Below, one piece after another: positions 36,086 through 46,988 of a stretch of DNA of 64,000 nucleotides; the first letter of the stretch is position 1; each line of letters opens with the position of its first letter. A model generated the notes under the pieces. It made no database searches and was not told the DNA's origin. It worked only from the letters and a program-made list of their open reading frames with translations. The DNA comes from Agarivorans albus (lineage in GTDB: Bacteria; Pseudomonadota; Gammaproteobacteria; Enterobacterales; Celerinatantimonadaceae): contig NZ_AP023032.1 in the NCBI RefSeq assembly GCF_019670105.1, forward strand, positions 2,040,972-2,104,971, written 5' to 3'. The position numbers and the translations under genes were made by a program.

Positions 36086-36688
36086 ATGAAATACAGCCCC
36101 AGCATAGAACAATTGATTAAGTCGCTACAGGTTTTACCCGGTGTAGGCCCACGTAGTGCCCAGCGTATGGCTTTTCATTTGTTAGAGCGCAAACGTAAAG
36201 ATGGCTTACAGCTTGCTGCTAGCATTAGCAATGCAATGGACGTAATTGGCCACTGCAAGGTGTGTCGCAATTTTGCTGAGGAAGAACTGTGCCCTATATG
36301 CCAATCGCCCAAGCGGATGAGTAAAGGGGCAATCTGTGTGGTTGAAACCCCAGCAGATGTTGCTGCTATTGAGCAGACCGCACAATTTTTTGGTAGTTAC
36401 TTTGTGTTAATGGGCCATCTCTCACCACTTGACGGCATTGGTCCTGGCGAGTTGCACTTAGATAAACTGGAACAGCGCTTCGCCCAAGAAGAGGTAGCAG
36501 AATTGATCCTCGCAACTAATCCCACCGTAGAAGGCGAGGCTACCGCTTATTACATCGCTGATATGGCCAAGCGTTATCAAATTAAAGTATCAAGAATTGC
36601 TCATGGCGTGCCACTAGGCGGTGAGCTAGATAGCGTAGACGGCACTACACTGTCTCACTCCCTGATTGGGCGCCAACAACTCGATTAA
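36086..36688 (+). CDS. recR: Recombination mediator RecR
   Basis: A 200-residue DNA repair protein that loads RecA with RecF and RecO. It has an N-terminal helix-hairpin-helix ([17 protein letters not shown]), a C4-type zinc motif ([16 protein letters not shown]) and a Toprim domain ([14 protein letters not shown] ... GLDGIGP-like). recR-htpG-adk-hemH is a conserved order, but the usual dnaX and ybaB upstream are missing; here the preceding gene is the divergent PAP2-barrel gene. Confidence 0.96.
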   Translation: MKYSPSIEQLIKSLQVLPGVGPRSAQRMAFHLLERKRKDGLQLAASISNAMDVIGHCKVCRNFAEEELCPICQSPKRMSKGAICVVETPADVAAIEQTAQFFGSYFVLMGHLSPLDGIGPGELHLDKLEQRFAQEEVAELILATNPTVEGEATAYYIADMAKRYQIKVSRIAHGVPLGGELDSVDGTTLSHSLIGRQQLD

Positions 36689-36710
36689 TACAACATGTTC
36701 GGTATAGATA

Positions 36711-36737
36711 AAGCTCACTTAAGGTGAGCTTTTTTGT
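36711..36737 (+). terminator. Terminator after recR
   Basis: The hairpin AAGCTCACTTAAGGTGAGCTT is followed by TTTTTG. It lies just before the htpG heat-shock promoter, separating the two genes transcriptionally. Confidence 0.85.
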
Positions 36738-36766
36738 TGTTCATTTATAATTTTTTTTCTCGCCTG

Positions 36767-36795
36767 CTTGAAATCAAAATTGGCTACCCCCATAT
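36767..36795 (+). promoter_or_regulatory. Sigma-32 heat-shock promoter of htpG
   Basis: CTTGAAA (36767-36773) and CCCCATAT (36788-36795), with a 14-bp spacer, match the sigma-32 consensus fully. The element lies 47 bp before htpG. Confidence 0.88.
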
Positions 36796-36841
36796 CGTTT
36801 AGCAACTAACGAAGTATGTGTAAAAGCAAGGAAACAATAAG

Positions 36842-38752
36842 ATGACTGATGCAGCTCATGCAGAAACTCATGGCTTTCAAACTGAAGTAAAACAATTACT
36901 CCAGTTGATGATCCACTCTCTATATTCAAACAAAGAAATTTTCTTACGCGAATTAGTCTCAAACGCAGCCGATGCTGCCGATAAATTGCGCTTTAAAGCT
37001 TTAGAAAATAACGCTTTATTTGAAAATGATGGTGACTTACGTGTACGTGTAAGCTTCGACCAAGAAGCTAAAACTATTACTTTGTCGGATAACGGCATTG
37101 GTATGACCCGCGATGAAGTTGTTGAGCATCTTGGTACTATTGCTAAGTCTGGCACTAAAGAATTTTTTGGTCAGTTAAGTGGTGACAGCGCAAAAGACTC
37201 GCAACTAATTGGTCAATTTGGTGTTGGTTTTTACTCAGCATTTATCGTAGCCGATAAAGTAACCGTTGAAACTCGAGCTGCAGGTGCAGAAGCTAGCCAA
37301 GGCGTACGTTGGGAAAGTGCTGGTGAAGGTGATTACACCGTAGCCGACATTGCCAAAGAAGGCCGCGGTACCGACATTATTCTTCACTTACGTGAAGATG
37401 AACATGAGTTCCTAGATAGCTGGAAAGTCCGCTCTATTATCACTAAGTACTCAGATCATATTTCTATCCCAGTTCAAATGTGGAAAGACGAAACGCCTGA
37501 GTCTGAAGGTCCAGACGGTGAAAAAGTTGCAGCTGTGCCAGGTGAATGGGAAGCCATTAACAAAGCAACTGCTTTGTGGACGCGCGGTAAAAACGACATC
37601 TCTAAAGACGAGTACAACGAGTTTTACAAGCACATTTCCCATGACTTCGCAGATCCACTCACGTGGGCGCACAACAAAGTTGAAGGTAAGCAGGATTACA
37701 CCAGCTTGCTTTACATCCCAAGCAAAGCCCCATTTGATATGTGGAACCGCGAGCGTCAACATGGCTTGAAGCTGTATGTTCAACGCGTATTTATCATGGA
37801 CGACGCTGATGAGTTTATGCCGGGTTACCTACGCTTTGTGAAGGGGGTGTTAGATTCAAACGACCTGCCACTAAACGTATCACGTGAGATCCTTCAAGAT
37901 ACTAAAACAACCGCTAACTTACGTAGCGCTTGTACTAAGCGTGTTCTTACTATGCTTGAGCGCATGGCGAAGAACGATGCTGAGAAATACCAAACGTTCT
38001 GGGCTGAATTTGGCCAAGTGCTAAAAGAAGGTCCAGCAGAAGATTTCGCTAACAAAGATCAAATCGCTAAGCTACTGCGTTTTGCTTCAACTAATAGCGA
38101 CAGTGCTGAGCAAAATGTTTCATTCGCCGATTACATCGAGCGCATGAAAGAAGGCCAAGACAAGATTTACTACGTAACAACCGATGGTTACGCAGCCGCT
38201 GCTAACAGCCCGCATTTAGAAATCTTCAAACGTAAAGGCATTGAAGTATTGTTAATGCACGACCGCGTAGACGAGTGGTTAATTAGTCACTTGCCAGAAG
38301 CCGAAGGCAAAACCCTTGTTTCGGTAACTAAAGGTGATTTAGACCTTGGCGACTTAGATGACGAAGAAACTAAGAAGCAGAAAGAGCAAGACGAAAGCGA
38401 ATACGCAAGCTTTGTTGAGCGCATGAAAGAAAGCTTAGGTGATAAGGTTAAAGATGTTCGTTTAACTTACCGTTTAACCGATACGCCTTCTTGTATCGTT
38501 GTTGATGACAACGACATGAGCACGCAAATGCAGAAGTTAATGCAAGCTGTTGGTCAAGATGTGCCTGATCAAAAATACATCTTTGAACTGAACCCTCAAC
38601 ACGCCTTAGTTAAGCGCGTTGCCGATGAGCAAGACGAAGCTAAATTTGCTGAATGGGCAAGCTTACTATTGGATCAAGCAACCCTTGCTGAGCGTGGTAG
38701 CTTAGAAAACCCTTCTGAGTTCATTAAGCGAGTTAACCAACTTTTAGCTTAA
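36842..38752 (+). CDS. htpG: Hsp90 chaperone HtpG
   Basis: A 636-residue Hsp90. The N-terminal ATPase domain has the E-N motif in [24 protein letters not shown] and [11 protein letters not shown]. The middle domain has [11 protein letters not shown] and [11 protein letters not shown] with the catalytic Arg. The C-terminal dimerisation domain follows. It sits between recR and adk as in enterobacteria, has its own sigma-32 promoter and ends in a strong terminator. Good Shine-Dalgarno (AAGGAAACAATAAG). Confidence 0.97.
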   Translation: MTDAAHAETHGFQTEVKQLLQLMIHSLYSNKEIFLRELVSNAADAADKLRFKALENNALFENDGDLRVRVSFDQEAKTITLSDNGIGMTRDEVVEHLGTIAKSGTKEFFGQLSGDSAKDSQLIGQFGVGFYSAFIVADKVTVETRAAGAEASQGVRWESAGEGDYTVADIAKEGRGTDIILHLREDEHEFLDSWKVRSIITKYSDHISIPVQMWKDETPESEGPDGEKVAAVPGEWEAINKATALWTRGKNDISKDEYNEFYKHISHDFADPLTWAHNKVEGKQDYTSLLYIPSKAPFDMWNRERQHGLKLYVQRVFIMDDADEFMPGYLRFVKGVLDSNDLPLNVSREILQDTKTTANLRSACTKRVLTMLERMAKNDAEKYQTFWAEFGQVLKEGPAEDFANKDQIAKLLRFASTNSDSAEQNVSFADYIERMKEGQDKIYYVTTDGYAAAANSPHLEIFKRKGIEVLLMHDRVDEWLISHLPEAEGKTLVSVTKGDLDLGDLDDEETKKQKEQDESEYASFVERMKESLGDKVKDVRLTYRLTDTPSCIVVDDNDMSTQMQKLMQAVGQDVPDQKYIFELNPQHALVKRVADEQDEAKFAEWASLLLDQATLAERGSLENPSEFIKRVNQLLA

Positions 38753-38770
38753 ACATACTCTAAAGAATAA

Positions 38771-38798
38771 AAGGCAGCACTCGGTGCTGCCTTTTTTG
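38771..38798 (+). terminator. Terminator after htpG
   Basis: The hairpin GGCAGCACTCGGTGCTGCC is followed by TTTTTTG. Confidence 0.88.
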
Positions 38799-38967
38799 TT
38801 GCTAGCTTATTTGGGCGTTTTTCCAAAAATAAAACGATTATTCATAGACTTGATTGTGGAATTACAGGTCAGATGACTTATAAGCAATTGCGGAGGATGA
38901 GTTCACAGATAAAGCACTGAATCGTTGCTACACTAAACAAAAAAATAATAACGGAAAGGTAGCTAAC

Positions 38968-40140
38968 ATGCGCAAAGTAGTGCTGATTTTAGGCTTAATG
39001 TGTACGATTTCTCAAGCTAACGCAAAAATCACATTGTGGAATGCCCATAACCCATCTCAATACCTCGATAATGCTATTGCTGAATTTGAAAAACAGTCCG
39101 GTGTAACCGTTGAAAAAAACAACTTCTTGTCAGAACGATTACGCGAAGAGGTGCTTAACCAAGCCCGCACTAATACCTTGCCAGATATTCTTTACGTGCC
39201 TAGTGATTTTGTTGGCATGCACGATTTGATTTCTTTAGCACCGGTGCCTAAAGACTGGATTATTCCGCAAACAGAACCGCGGGTGCTTAAAGCGGGTTTT
39301 ACCGACAACGAACAATATGGTGTGCCACTATTTCAAGGCAACCACTTAGTACTTTACTACAACAAAGACTTAGTTAAACAGCCCGTAAGCTCTTGGGCAG
39401 AGTTATTAGAACAGCAATCAGCGCTTAGCCAAGGTGAGCAACAAGCTATTGTTTGGAACTATTCCGAGATGTATTGGTTTATTCCATTCTTAACCGCATT
39501 TCAAGGTTGGCCGCTTAACGACGGAAAAATAACCCTAGATACCAAAGAAATGCAGCAAGCCTTAACGTTCTATAAACAGCTTAAAGATATCGGCTTGGTT
39601 GACCCCAAATGTAATCACGATTGCAGTGTAGAACGATTTAAGAACGGTCAGTCAGCTTATATGATTAACGGCGATTGGATTTATAAGGAATTGAAACAAA
39701 CTATGGATGAGCGGCTAGGTGTAAGCACCTTACCAGATATTGAGGGAAGCCCAATGCTGCCGATGTTTTCTGGTTATGTGTTAGCTTTTCCTCGTCTCTC
39801 AACGTCAGATGACAATTACCAACAAATTAAGCAATTTAGTGCATTTATGCAGCAGCAAGAAGCACAAAGCATCATTTATCAACAAGGTGGTTTAATCCCT
39901 GCTAATGTTGAATTGGTTTCGAAAATAATCAGTGACAACAACCCCAACGAACAAAACATGTTGAAGCAAATGGAAGATACCAGAGCGATGCCCGGGGATG
40001 CCGAAATGACCGTGGTGTGGTTAGCCCTAGAACGGGGCTTTAACCGATATATGGATCATAACTATTCAGTCGAACAAGCTACCCAGTTAATGCAAACCAT
40101 TGCTGACAAAGAAACTCGCAAACGCGGACGCAAAAAATGA
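38968..40140 (+). CDS. Periplasmic solute-binding protein (sugar-type) of a diguanylate cyclase module
   Basis: A 390-residue extracellular solute-binding protein of the maltose/sugar (SBP_bac) group: signal peptide residues 1-19 ending ISQANA, then ITLWNAHNP, a middle YGVPLFQGNHLVLYYNKDL hinge region, and MINGDWIYKEL. No ABC permease or ATPase lies nearby. Instead its stop overlaps the start of a dCACHE-GGDEF gene (ATGA), so the pair probably forms a binding-protein/sensor system, similar in logic to NspS-MbaA of Vibrio cholerae. The ligand cannot be read from sequence. Confidence 0.85.
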   Translation: MRKVVLILGLMCTISQANAKITLWNAHNPSQYLDNAIAEFEKQSGVTVEKNNFLSERLREEVLNQARTNTLPDILYVPSDFVGMHDLISLAPVPKDWIIPQTEPRVLKAGFTDNEQYGVPLFQGNHLVLYYNKDLVKQPVSSWAELLEQQSALSQGEQQAIVWNYSEMYWFIPFLTAFQGWPLNDGKITLDTKEMQQALTFYKQLKDIGLVDPKCNHDCSVERFKNGQSAYMINGDWIYKELKQTMDERLGVSTLPDIEGSPMLPMFSGYVLAFPRLSTSDDNYQQIKQFSAFMQQQEAQSIIYQQGGLIPANVELVSKIISDNNPNEQNMLKQMEDTRAMPGDAEMTVVWLALERGFNRYMDHNYSVEQATQLMQTIADKETRKRGRKK

Positions 40141-42257
40141 CAATAAGACTTCGGTCTATCACATTTTTGTTATTGATCTTCGTAGCCATTATCCCGGTTT
40201 CGGTGCTCTCTTTTACCTTATATAAACAGATGTACAATTTTGTTTATCAATCGGTTAATAGCCGTCTGGCGGCTTCTGCAAGCCAGATAACAGCGGAGCT
40301 TAAACATAGTAATGAGATTCTCACCAATGGTTTACGTTTGCTTTCTGAGCAAGAGAGTGTAGTAAACGGTATTGACGACCTACTTTATTCGATTCACCTT
40401 CCCGATATACTGGGTAACTTTGTGCTCGATGCGCCGCTCATTGAGTCTTTGTACCTGGTAGAAGCCGATGGTTTTGTAGTGGAATCTTATGGCGGTAACA
40501 TATTGGCACTTGAGCAATCCAATATTCTGCAGCAACGTTTTACCAGTCCCTTCGAAATAAAAGATCTTGAATCAAAAAGTAAGGTCTACTTGGTTGATAA
40601 CTACTCCTTAGTTGGCAAAAGCGGCCAGCACCATAGTTTGGTGCATGTGGTGCCTATTTACTCAGATCGTGCCATCGACCGTATCGTTGTAAAAGGTTAC
40701 TTAATAGCGGTAGTGCCGATTTATAAACTAGCGGAAGTTGCTGCCAATCGGCTTGACGACCAAGAGAGCCTCGCAGTGTTCTATCGCGAAGAACAATTGC
40801 TTGGGAACCTGATTGGTGATGACGCTTACGATGTTACTCATGCCAGCCGCTTGATTATATCGGGGCGAAATTATCAAAACTCTGTATGGATTAAAATTAA
40901 AGTTGGTCAGCGCTTAGAGAGCCTGGCTAATCAAGTTAAAGAAGCAATGGCGCCGGGCATGGCCAGTAGCATTATTGTTATTGGTCTTATTATTGTGGTG
41001 GTGATGCTGTTTGCTCATTTAGTGGCAAAAGCATTTGGGCGTTTGTACGGCCTAATTCGAGACTTTGAAAAAGGCCGAAATGCCGAAGCACTGAACAACG
41101 GAAAGCTAGTGATTCGAGAGTTTGCCGATGTAGCAAACTTGCTCACCGAAATGAAAGGTACCATTGGAGAGCAGTTAAGAACGGTGAATGAGAAGAATGT
41201 TGAGTTAGCACGTATCGACAAACTACGGGCAGGCTACCTAGAAGAAGTTCAAAACTTGAATAGCCAACTTGAGTACAAAGTAGAAGAGCGCACCCGAGAC
41301 TTAGAACTGTCGATGGATAACCTGGCGCAAAGTAACTTCTTTTTTCAACAGCTTGTGCAATTTAGGCGAGTATTGGAGGCCAGTGAGGGTAACCGACAGA
41401 TTGCTAATGATGCACTTCGTATATTGTCTATGTGTTTTCCAAATACAGGTTTGGTTATTCACCTACCACAATCGCGTGGTCACCGTATGGTGAACGACAG
41501 CTTGTCTGTCGAAGTAGAAAGCTTTGAACAGCTTTCTAATCGTGTGTCAGAGAAATCTCGACAGCGTTGGGACCGATTTAGTATCGAGTTTAAACAACAG
41601 TTGGTGAATGTTTTTGGTATTCGCTGCGGTGGCGGAAAAATGGGGTGGCTACTCATTAATGAACCTAAGTTAAGTGAAGAAAACAGTAACCGAATTCTAC
41701 TGTTTATCACCGAACTCAGTGCATTTTTAGAAAACCGAACGCTAAACGAAGAGTTGGACCATGTTGCCAGAACCGATTCTTTAACCGGTATTAAAAACCG
41801 CCAAGCCTTTGATGAATTGCAATTCTCATTAGAAACGCAACTAGATGCCGAAGTTGGCTTATTTATTATTGACGTAAACGGCCTAAAGCAAATGAACGAT
41901 GAGAAAGGCCATGAGAAAGGTGACCAGCTGATTATTTCTGTGGCGAGAGTGCTATCAGATTGTTGCGAAGGCTTAACGGGAGACTTCTACCGTATTGGTG
42001 GTGATGAATTCGCAGCAGTTTTGTCTGGTGAGCAATTAGCATCAGCTAGCGAGCTAAACGCGCGTTTAGCGGCAAGACAAAATAATCAAGTAGGAATAGA
42101 CCTAAACAGCTTTGGCGGGGAGCCTTTGGTAAGCTTCTCTGTAGGCTACGCGTCAACCACCGACGTAGACTTTAGTGGTTTGTACAAGCTAGCAGATCAG
42201 AACATGTATAGTAACAAACAGCGTTATTATGCAGAGCTTCGTCAAACTGAACTTTAG
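40137..42257 (+). CDS. Membrane diguanylate cyclase with periplasmic sensor domain
   Basis: 706 residues. Two membrane helices (about 7-29 and 276-298) enclose a periplasmic region of dCACHE type. A HAMP-like linker, a coiled coil (EELDxx/ KVEERTRDLELS) and a GAF-like region lead to the C-terminal GGDEF domain with GGDEF at 621-625 (RIGGDEFAAVL). It is therefore expected to make c-di-GMP. The usual inhibitory RxxD site five residues upstream is absent (LTGD). It overlaps the solute-binding gene by 4 bp; binding protein and sensor domain may interact. No EAL domain present. Confidence 0.88.
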   Translation: MTIRLRSITFLLLIFVAIIPVSVLSFTLYKQMYNFVYQSVNSRLAASASQITAELKHSNEILTNGLRLLSEQESVVNGIDDLLYSIHLPDILGNFVLDAPLIESLYLVEADGFVVESYGGNILALEQSNILQQRFTSPFEIKDLESKSKVYLVDNYSLVGKSGQHHSLVHVVPIYSDRAIDRIVVKGYLIAVVPIYKLAEVAANRLDDQESLAVFYREEQLLGNLIGDDAYDVTHASRLIISGRNYQNSVWIKIKVGQRLESLANQVKEAMAPGMASSIIVIGLIIVVVMLFAHLVAKAFGRLYGLIRDFEKGRNAEALNNGKLVIREFADVANLLTEMKGTIGEQLRTVNEKNVELARIDKLRAGYLEEVQNLNSQLEYKVEERTRDLELSMDNLAQSNFFFQQLVQFRRVLEASEGNRQIANDALRILSMCFPNTGLVIHLPQSRGHRMVNDSLSVEVESFEQLSNRVSEKSRQRWDRFSIEFKQQLVNVFGIRCGGGKMGWLLINEPKLSEENSNRILLFITELSAFLENRTLNEELDHVARTDSLTGIKNRQAFDELQFSLETQLDAEVGLFIIDVNGLKQMNDEKGHEKGDQLIISVARVLSDCCEGLTGDFYRIGGDEFAAVLSGEQLASASELNARLAARQNNQVGIDLNSFGGEPLVSFSVGYASTTDVDFSGLYKLADQNMYSNKQRYYAELRQTEL

Positions 42258-42327
42258 TCGAGCTTCCCTTGTAGTTCTGGCCTCATCAGTGTAAATTCAC
42301 GTCTCTTGTAAAAGCACTAAAAACTAG

Positions 42328-42990
<663 letters not shown>

Positions 42991-43007
42991 TTGCTAATTA
43001 CTATTTG

Positions 43008-43038
43008 CAAAAAAAAGCGGCAATTGCCGCTTTTTTTT
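43008..43038 (+). terminator. Terminator after adk
   Basis: The hairpin AGCGGCAATTGCCGCT, flanked by an A-run and a T-run of eight, lies 25 bp after adk. Confidence 0.9.
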
Positions 43039-43088
43039 ATGCCTAAAAATGCCGTACACTGTGTTGTCCACTTTTAGGGAATAGTTGA

Positions 43089-44075
43089 ATGTCACAACAT
43101 GACAACGAGTTAAAATGTGCCGTAGTATTGGTGAACCTAGGAACACCAGATGAAGCGACACCTAACGCCGTAGCGAAGTTTCTGGGGCGTTTTTTATCAG
43201 ATAAGCGAGTGGTAAACCTGCCTAAGTTATTATGGTTACCACTGTTATATTGCGTTATTTTGCCCTTGCGCTCACGACGTGTTGCCAAGCTTTACCAACA
43301 AATTTGGCTAAAGAATGGCTCGCCCCTTAAAGTTATTAGCGAACAAATTCGCAATAAAGTGTCAGCCAAACTTCGCGATAAGTACGAAGTACATTTAGCC
43401 ATGACTTATAGCTCACCAGATATTAAAGAGGTGGTTAATCAGGTGCTAGATGGGGGGCATCAAAAAGTACTGTTATTGCCGATGTATCCTCAGTATTCGG
43501 TATCAACTACTGCTCCGGTTTTTGATGCTTATGCCAAAGCACTTAAAAATACTTACAACTTGCCTGAATTACGCATGGTTAAAGATTACTATGCCGAGCC
43601 AGCTTATATTCAAGCTTTAGCAAATTCGATTAAACAGCACTGGGAGTTAACCGCCCGTGGCGAAGTGTTGTTGTTTTCTTTTCATGGTATCCCAGAGCGT
43701 TACGCGCGAAATGGCGACCCTTACCCGCAGCAGTGTGAAGATACTGCAGCTAAAGTGGCCGCAGTATTAGGGCTTAAGCAAAATCAGTGGCGCTTATGTT
43801 ATCAGTCGCGCTTTGGTAAAGATCCATGGGTTAAACCCTATACCGACCAGTTACTGCACCAACTTGCAGAGCAGGGCGTTAAATCGGTAGATGTAATTTC
43901 TCCGGCTTTTTCAGCAGATTGCTTAGAGACAATTGAAGAAGTGTCTTGTGAATTGCGAGATGAGTTCTTAGAAGCGGGCGGGGAGCAGTATCATTACATT
44001 TCAGCGTTAAATGATAATCCCGAACAAGTTGAGTTGTATTGTCAGTTAATTGAAAAACATACCCAAGGCTGGTAG
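43089..44075 (+). CDS. hemH: Ferrochelatase HemH
   Basis: A 328-residue enzyme inserting Fe2+ into protoporphyrin IX in the last step of haem synthesis. Signature blocks: VLVNLGTPDEAT at the start, YSSPDIKEVV, LFSFHGIPERYARNGDPY with the active-site His, CYQSRFGKDPWVKPY and FSADCLETIEEV with the catalytic Glu. The length fits the family. It has its own start region after the adk terminator. No Cys-ligated Fe-S cluster motif at the C-terminus, as usual for gammaproteobacteria. Confidence 0.96.
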   Translation: MSQHDNELKCAVVLVNLGTPDEATPNAVAKFLGRFLSDKRVVNLPKLLWLPLLYCVILPLRSRRVAKLYQQIWLKNGSPLKVISEQIRNKVSAKLRDKYEVHLAMTYSSPDIKEVVNQVLDGGHQKVLLLPMYPQYSVSTTAPVFDAYAKALKNTYNLPELRMVKDYYAEPAYIQALANSIKQHWELTARGEVLLFSFHGIPERYARNGDPYPQQCEDTAAKVAAVLGLKQNQWRLCYQSRFGKDPWVKPYTDQLLHQLAEQGVKSVDVISPAFSADCLETIEEVSCELRDEFLEAGGEQYHYISALNDNPEQVELYCQLIEKHTQGW

Positions 44076-44091
44076 TTTTTAAATTGAATCT

Positions 44092-44130
44092 TTAAAGCCT
44101 CGCGAGATTTAAGTCTAGCGAGGCTTTTTA
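44092..44130. terminator. Terminator between hemH and the DUF2750 gene
   Basis: The arms AAGCCTCGC and GCGAGGCTT flank a 14-base loop; T-rich on both strands. Convergent genes share it. Confidence 0.8.
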
Positions 44131-44132
44131 TC

Positions 44133-44495
44133 TTAACGGCCTTTACCTAAGGCGTCTTCAAACTCGTAAGGCGACAAAATTAAGCCTTCTTCTTGCTCGT
44201 TAGGAAAAACCGCAACATACAGTTCGTCACCGGTCAGGCCTTCGGTCCAGCGGCTACGCCATTTGTTTAGCGATATTGCTTCGGCTTTACAGTGCAGCCA
44301 ATCTCCAGTCGCCCAAGCGTCGGCAAACTCTTTACTTGGCCACACGGGTACGCAGTCCTCATCTTCAGAGTTAAGCATTACGCAGCCATCATCGTCGATT
44401 AAGATCCACAATTGATTTTGAGCTTTGCTTTCTTTAATTAGGTATTGCATGCGTGAATGGCTATCGGCTTTAGCAATGTTATTTGCGTCAGACAT
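44133..44495 (-). CDS. DUF2750 family protein
   Basis: A 120-residue acidic soluble protein. The pattern YLIKESKAQNQLWILIDDDG, VPVWPSKEFADAWATGDW and FPNEQEEGLILSPYEFEDAL matches the DUF2750 family of uncharacterised proteobacterial proteins. No catalytic motif is visible, and acidic composition suggests a small binding protein. It is convergent with hemH. AACGAGGACGAACC gives a reasonable ribosome binding site. The function is unknown. Confidence 0.85.
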   Translation of the reverse strand: MSDANNIAKADSHSRMQYLIKESKAQNQLWILIDDDGCVMLNSEDEDCVPVWPSKEFADAWATGDWLHCKAEAISLNKWRSRWTEGLTGDELYVAVFPNEQEEGLILSPYEFEDALGKGR

Positions 44496-44746
44496 GGTTC
44501 GTCCTCGTTACGATGATAGGTGGTTAGAATAATCCAAATAAACTAAGCCGTCATATAAAAGCGCTAAGCTAGCTCTTGAGTGCTTAGTTTTACGGCGTAT
44601 TCGCGGAAAGTGGCTAAGCTTATGTGATCTTTGTCTTAATATGTGCGTTGTTTGAGCAAGTTGTGGCATAATGCGCGACCAAACAATTTAGCCATCAGAT
44701 TACCCAGCAAAATGCTGGTGTAACGTAACCAAGCGGAATATTTACA

Positions 44747-46336
44747 TTGCTTACTTCTTCTAATATCACCATGCAATTTGGCGCAAAGCCATTGTTCGAA
44801 AATGTCTCAGTTAAATTTGGCGAAGGTAACCGTTATGGTCTAATCGGCGCTAATGGCTGTGGTAAATCTACCTTTATGAAAATATTGGGTGGCGATTTAG
44901 AGCCAAGTGCCGGCAATGTATCTAAAGATCCAAACGAGCGCATTGGTAAGTTAAAACAGGACCAATTTGCTTACGAAGATAAAGCGGTTATCGATACTGT
45001 TATAATGGGTTACGAAGAACTGTGGGCAGTTAAATCTGAGCGCGACGCGATTTATGCCAACCCAGAGATGAGTGAAGAAGACGGCATTCGTGCTGCTGAG
45101 CTAGAAGCCGAGTTTGCTGAAATGGACGGTTACACCGCTGAAGCTCGCGCTGGTGAGTTACTGCTAGGTGTTGGCATTCCTATCGAGCAACATTACGGCC
45201 CAATGAGCGAAGTAGCACCTGGCTGGAAACTGCGTGTATTGCTAGCCCAAGTATTGTTTGGTGACCCTGATATTATGCTTTTAGATGAGCCTACCAACAA
45301 CTTGGATATTAATACCATTCGTTGGTTAGAAGGGGTGCTAAACGAGCGTAACTGCACCATGATCATCATCTCGCACGACCGCCACTTCTTAAACAGTGTA
45401 TGTACCCACATGGCCGATTTGGATTACGGTGAGCTGCGTACTTTCCCTGGTTCTTACGACGAATATATGACCGCTGCAACCCAAGCTCGCGAGCAAATGT
45501 TGTCGGACAACGCCAAGAAAAAAGCCCAAATTGCCGAGCTTAAAACCTTTGTTAGCCGTTTCTCTGCTAATGCTTCTAAGTCTAAGCAAGCTACTTCTCG
45601 TGCTAAGCAAATTGATAAAATTCAATTGGCCGAAGTTAAACCTTCGAGCCGCCAAAACCCTTACATTCGTTTTGAAGAAGAGAAAAAGCTGCACCGCTTA
45701 GCCTTACAAATTGAAGGTTTGGAAAAGAGCTACGAAGAAACCCTGTTCAAAGATCTAGACTTAATGGTTGAAGTAGGCGAGCGTATTGCGGTAATTGGCC
45801 CTAACGGTATTGGTAAAACTACCTTCCTTAAATGTTTAGTGGGTGATACTGATTTTGGTGGCAGCATTAAATGGTCTGAAAATGCTCAGCTAGGTTACTA
45901 TGCACAGGATCATGCAGCCGACTTTGAAGAAGATAAAAACCTGATTGACTGGATGTGGCAATGGGGTAAAGAGGGCGACGACGAGCAAGTGATTCGTGGC
46001 ACCTTAGGCCGCTTATTGTTCTCACAGCAAGACATTAACAAATCCGTTAAGGTAATCTCTGGTGGTGAGCAAGGCCGTATGCTGTTTGGCAAAATGATTT
46101 TGCAAAAGCCAAACATTATGGTGATGGACGAGCCAACCAACCACTTGGACATGGAATCTATTGAGTCACTCAACTTAGCCTTAGAAAACTACCCAGGCAC
46201 CTTGGTGTTTGTAAGCCACGACCGAGAGTTTGTATCAAGCCTTGCTACGCGTATCATCGAAATGACGCCACAAGGTATTGTAGACTTCCACGGCACTTAC
46301 GAAGAGTACCTAAAAAGCCAAGGTTTAAACGCCTAG
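44747..46336 (+). CDS. ybiT: ABC-F ATPase YbiT
   Basis: A 529-residue ribosome-associated ABC-F protein with two ABC domains and no membrane part. Walker A motifs are GANGCGKST (about 35-43) and GPNGIGKTT (about 350-358), each with signature and Walker B ([19 protein letters not shown]). The interdomain linker is charged and helical. It starts with TTG at 44747 ([12 protein letters not shown]), which aligns with the E. coli start MLVSSN; GCGGA lies about 10 bp upstream. ABC-F members act at the ribosomal E site to relieve stalling. Confidence 0.93.
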   Translation: MLTSSNITMQFGAKPLFENVSVKFGEGNRYGLIGANGCGKSTFMKILGGDLEPSAGNVSKDPNERIGKLKQDQFAYEDKAVIDTVIMGYEELWAVKSERDAIYANPEMSEEDGIRAAELEAEFAEMDGYTAEARAGELLLGVGIPIEQHYGPMSEVAPGWKLRVLLAQVLFGDPDIMLLDEPTNNLDINTIRWLEGVLNERNCTMIIISHDRHFLNSVCTHMADLDYGELRTFPGSYDEYMTAATQAREQMLSDNAKKKAQIAELKTFVSRFSANASKSKQATSRAKQIDKIQLAEVKPSSRQNPYIRFEEEKKLHRLALQIEGLEKSYEETLFKDLDLMVEVGERIAVIGPNGIGKTTFLKCLVGDTDFGGSIKWSENAQLGYYAQDHAADFEEDKNLIDWMWQWGKEGDDEQVIRGTLGRLLFSQQDINKSVKVISGGEQGRMLFGKMILQKPNIMVMDEPTNHLDMESIESLNLALENYPGTLVFVSHDREFVSSLATRIIEMTPQGIVDFHGTYEEYLKSQGLNA

Positions 46337-46356
46337 CAGCTTAAATAGAAGTTAAT

Positions 46357-46389
46357 AAAAAGCAGCCATTGGCTGCTTTTTTGTTTTTG
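46357..46389 (+). terminator. Terminator after ybiT
   Basis: The hairpin AGCAGCCATTGGCTGCT is followed by TTTTTTG. It abuts the truncated end of the cassette region. Confidence 0.88.
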
Positions 46390-46420
46390 CGTCCTTATGC
46401 TTGATGGCTTTGTTACGTGT
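46389..46420 (-). other. Truncated attC-like end after the broken cassette gene
   Basis: On the reverse strand the gene stop TAA lies inside CGTAACAAAGCCATCAAG, similar to the first arm of the full attC (ACATAACAAAGCGTTTAAG). The second arm is missing, and the ybiT terminator follows, so only half a site remains. Confidence 0.5.
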
Positions 46421-46838
46421 TGCCTACAAGCTCTAATAAAAATTCTGACATTTCTTGGCGTAACTCTAAATTACTACATTTAAGTGCGTTTTCATTTGCT
46501 ATAGAAGCCCAATTAATTGCTGCACTTTTGTTGTTTAATTCAAGATAACGCTCTGCGAGAGCTAATTGTGACGATGCTAAAAATTCGACTAAGTTTAGTT
46601 TTTTAGCAACTTCAATTGCAACTGAATAAATACGAATTGCCTGTTCAGCACTTTTTGTATAGTCAGCTAATGTTTCCCATTGAAATGGATGATCTTTATT
46701 TGAGCCTTTGTTTGTTTCACATATTGAGTTTAATTGTTGATAAGTAGCTCAATAGTTTTCAGTTAAACCTGCTCCTGAAGAGTTGGCCAATTCACAAGCT
46801 AAATCTAAAACTGAATTATAAATTGCCTGATCAATCAT
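46413..46838 (-). pseudogene. Cassette gene interrupted by an in-frame UGA
   Basis: From an ATG at 46838, 7 bp after the attC core, one frame runs 141 codons to TAA at 46413, broken only by TGA at 46749-46751 (codon 30). Local context ENY-stop-ATYQQL suggests that a Trp codon TGG became TGA. The downstream part is a helical, TPR-like sequence (SAEQAIRIYSVAIEVAKKL; SQLALAERYLELNNKSAAI). Either the gene is inactive, or the stop is read through, or this is a sequence error. The family is unknown. Confidence 0.65.
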
Positions 46839-46844
46839 AAAGAC

Positions 46845-46973
46845 ACATAACGCCGCGTTAAGTGGTGAGCAACTTAGACCACTGCACATAAAGTATTGTG
46901 CCGTAAACACTAAAGCCGAAGCAAAACCCAAAATGCCGAGCGTTGGGAGTCCGTCTTAAACGCTTTGTTATGT
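46845..46973 (-). other. attC recombination site
   Basis: 129 bp reading on the reverse strand from ACATAAC (rc of 46967-46973) through AAAGCGTTTAAG to CCACTTAACGCGG and the core GTTATGT (rc of 46845-46851). The outer and inner arms are mutually complementary and the interior is imperfectly palindromic, with the size of a Vibrio-type attC repeat (about 120-130 bp). It separates two cassette genes in the expected order. Confidence 0.75.
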
Positions 46974-46988
46974 GACTTTTCACAATAA

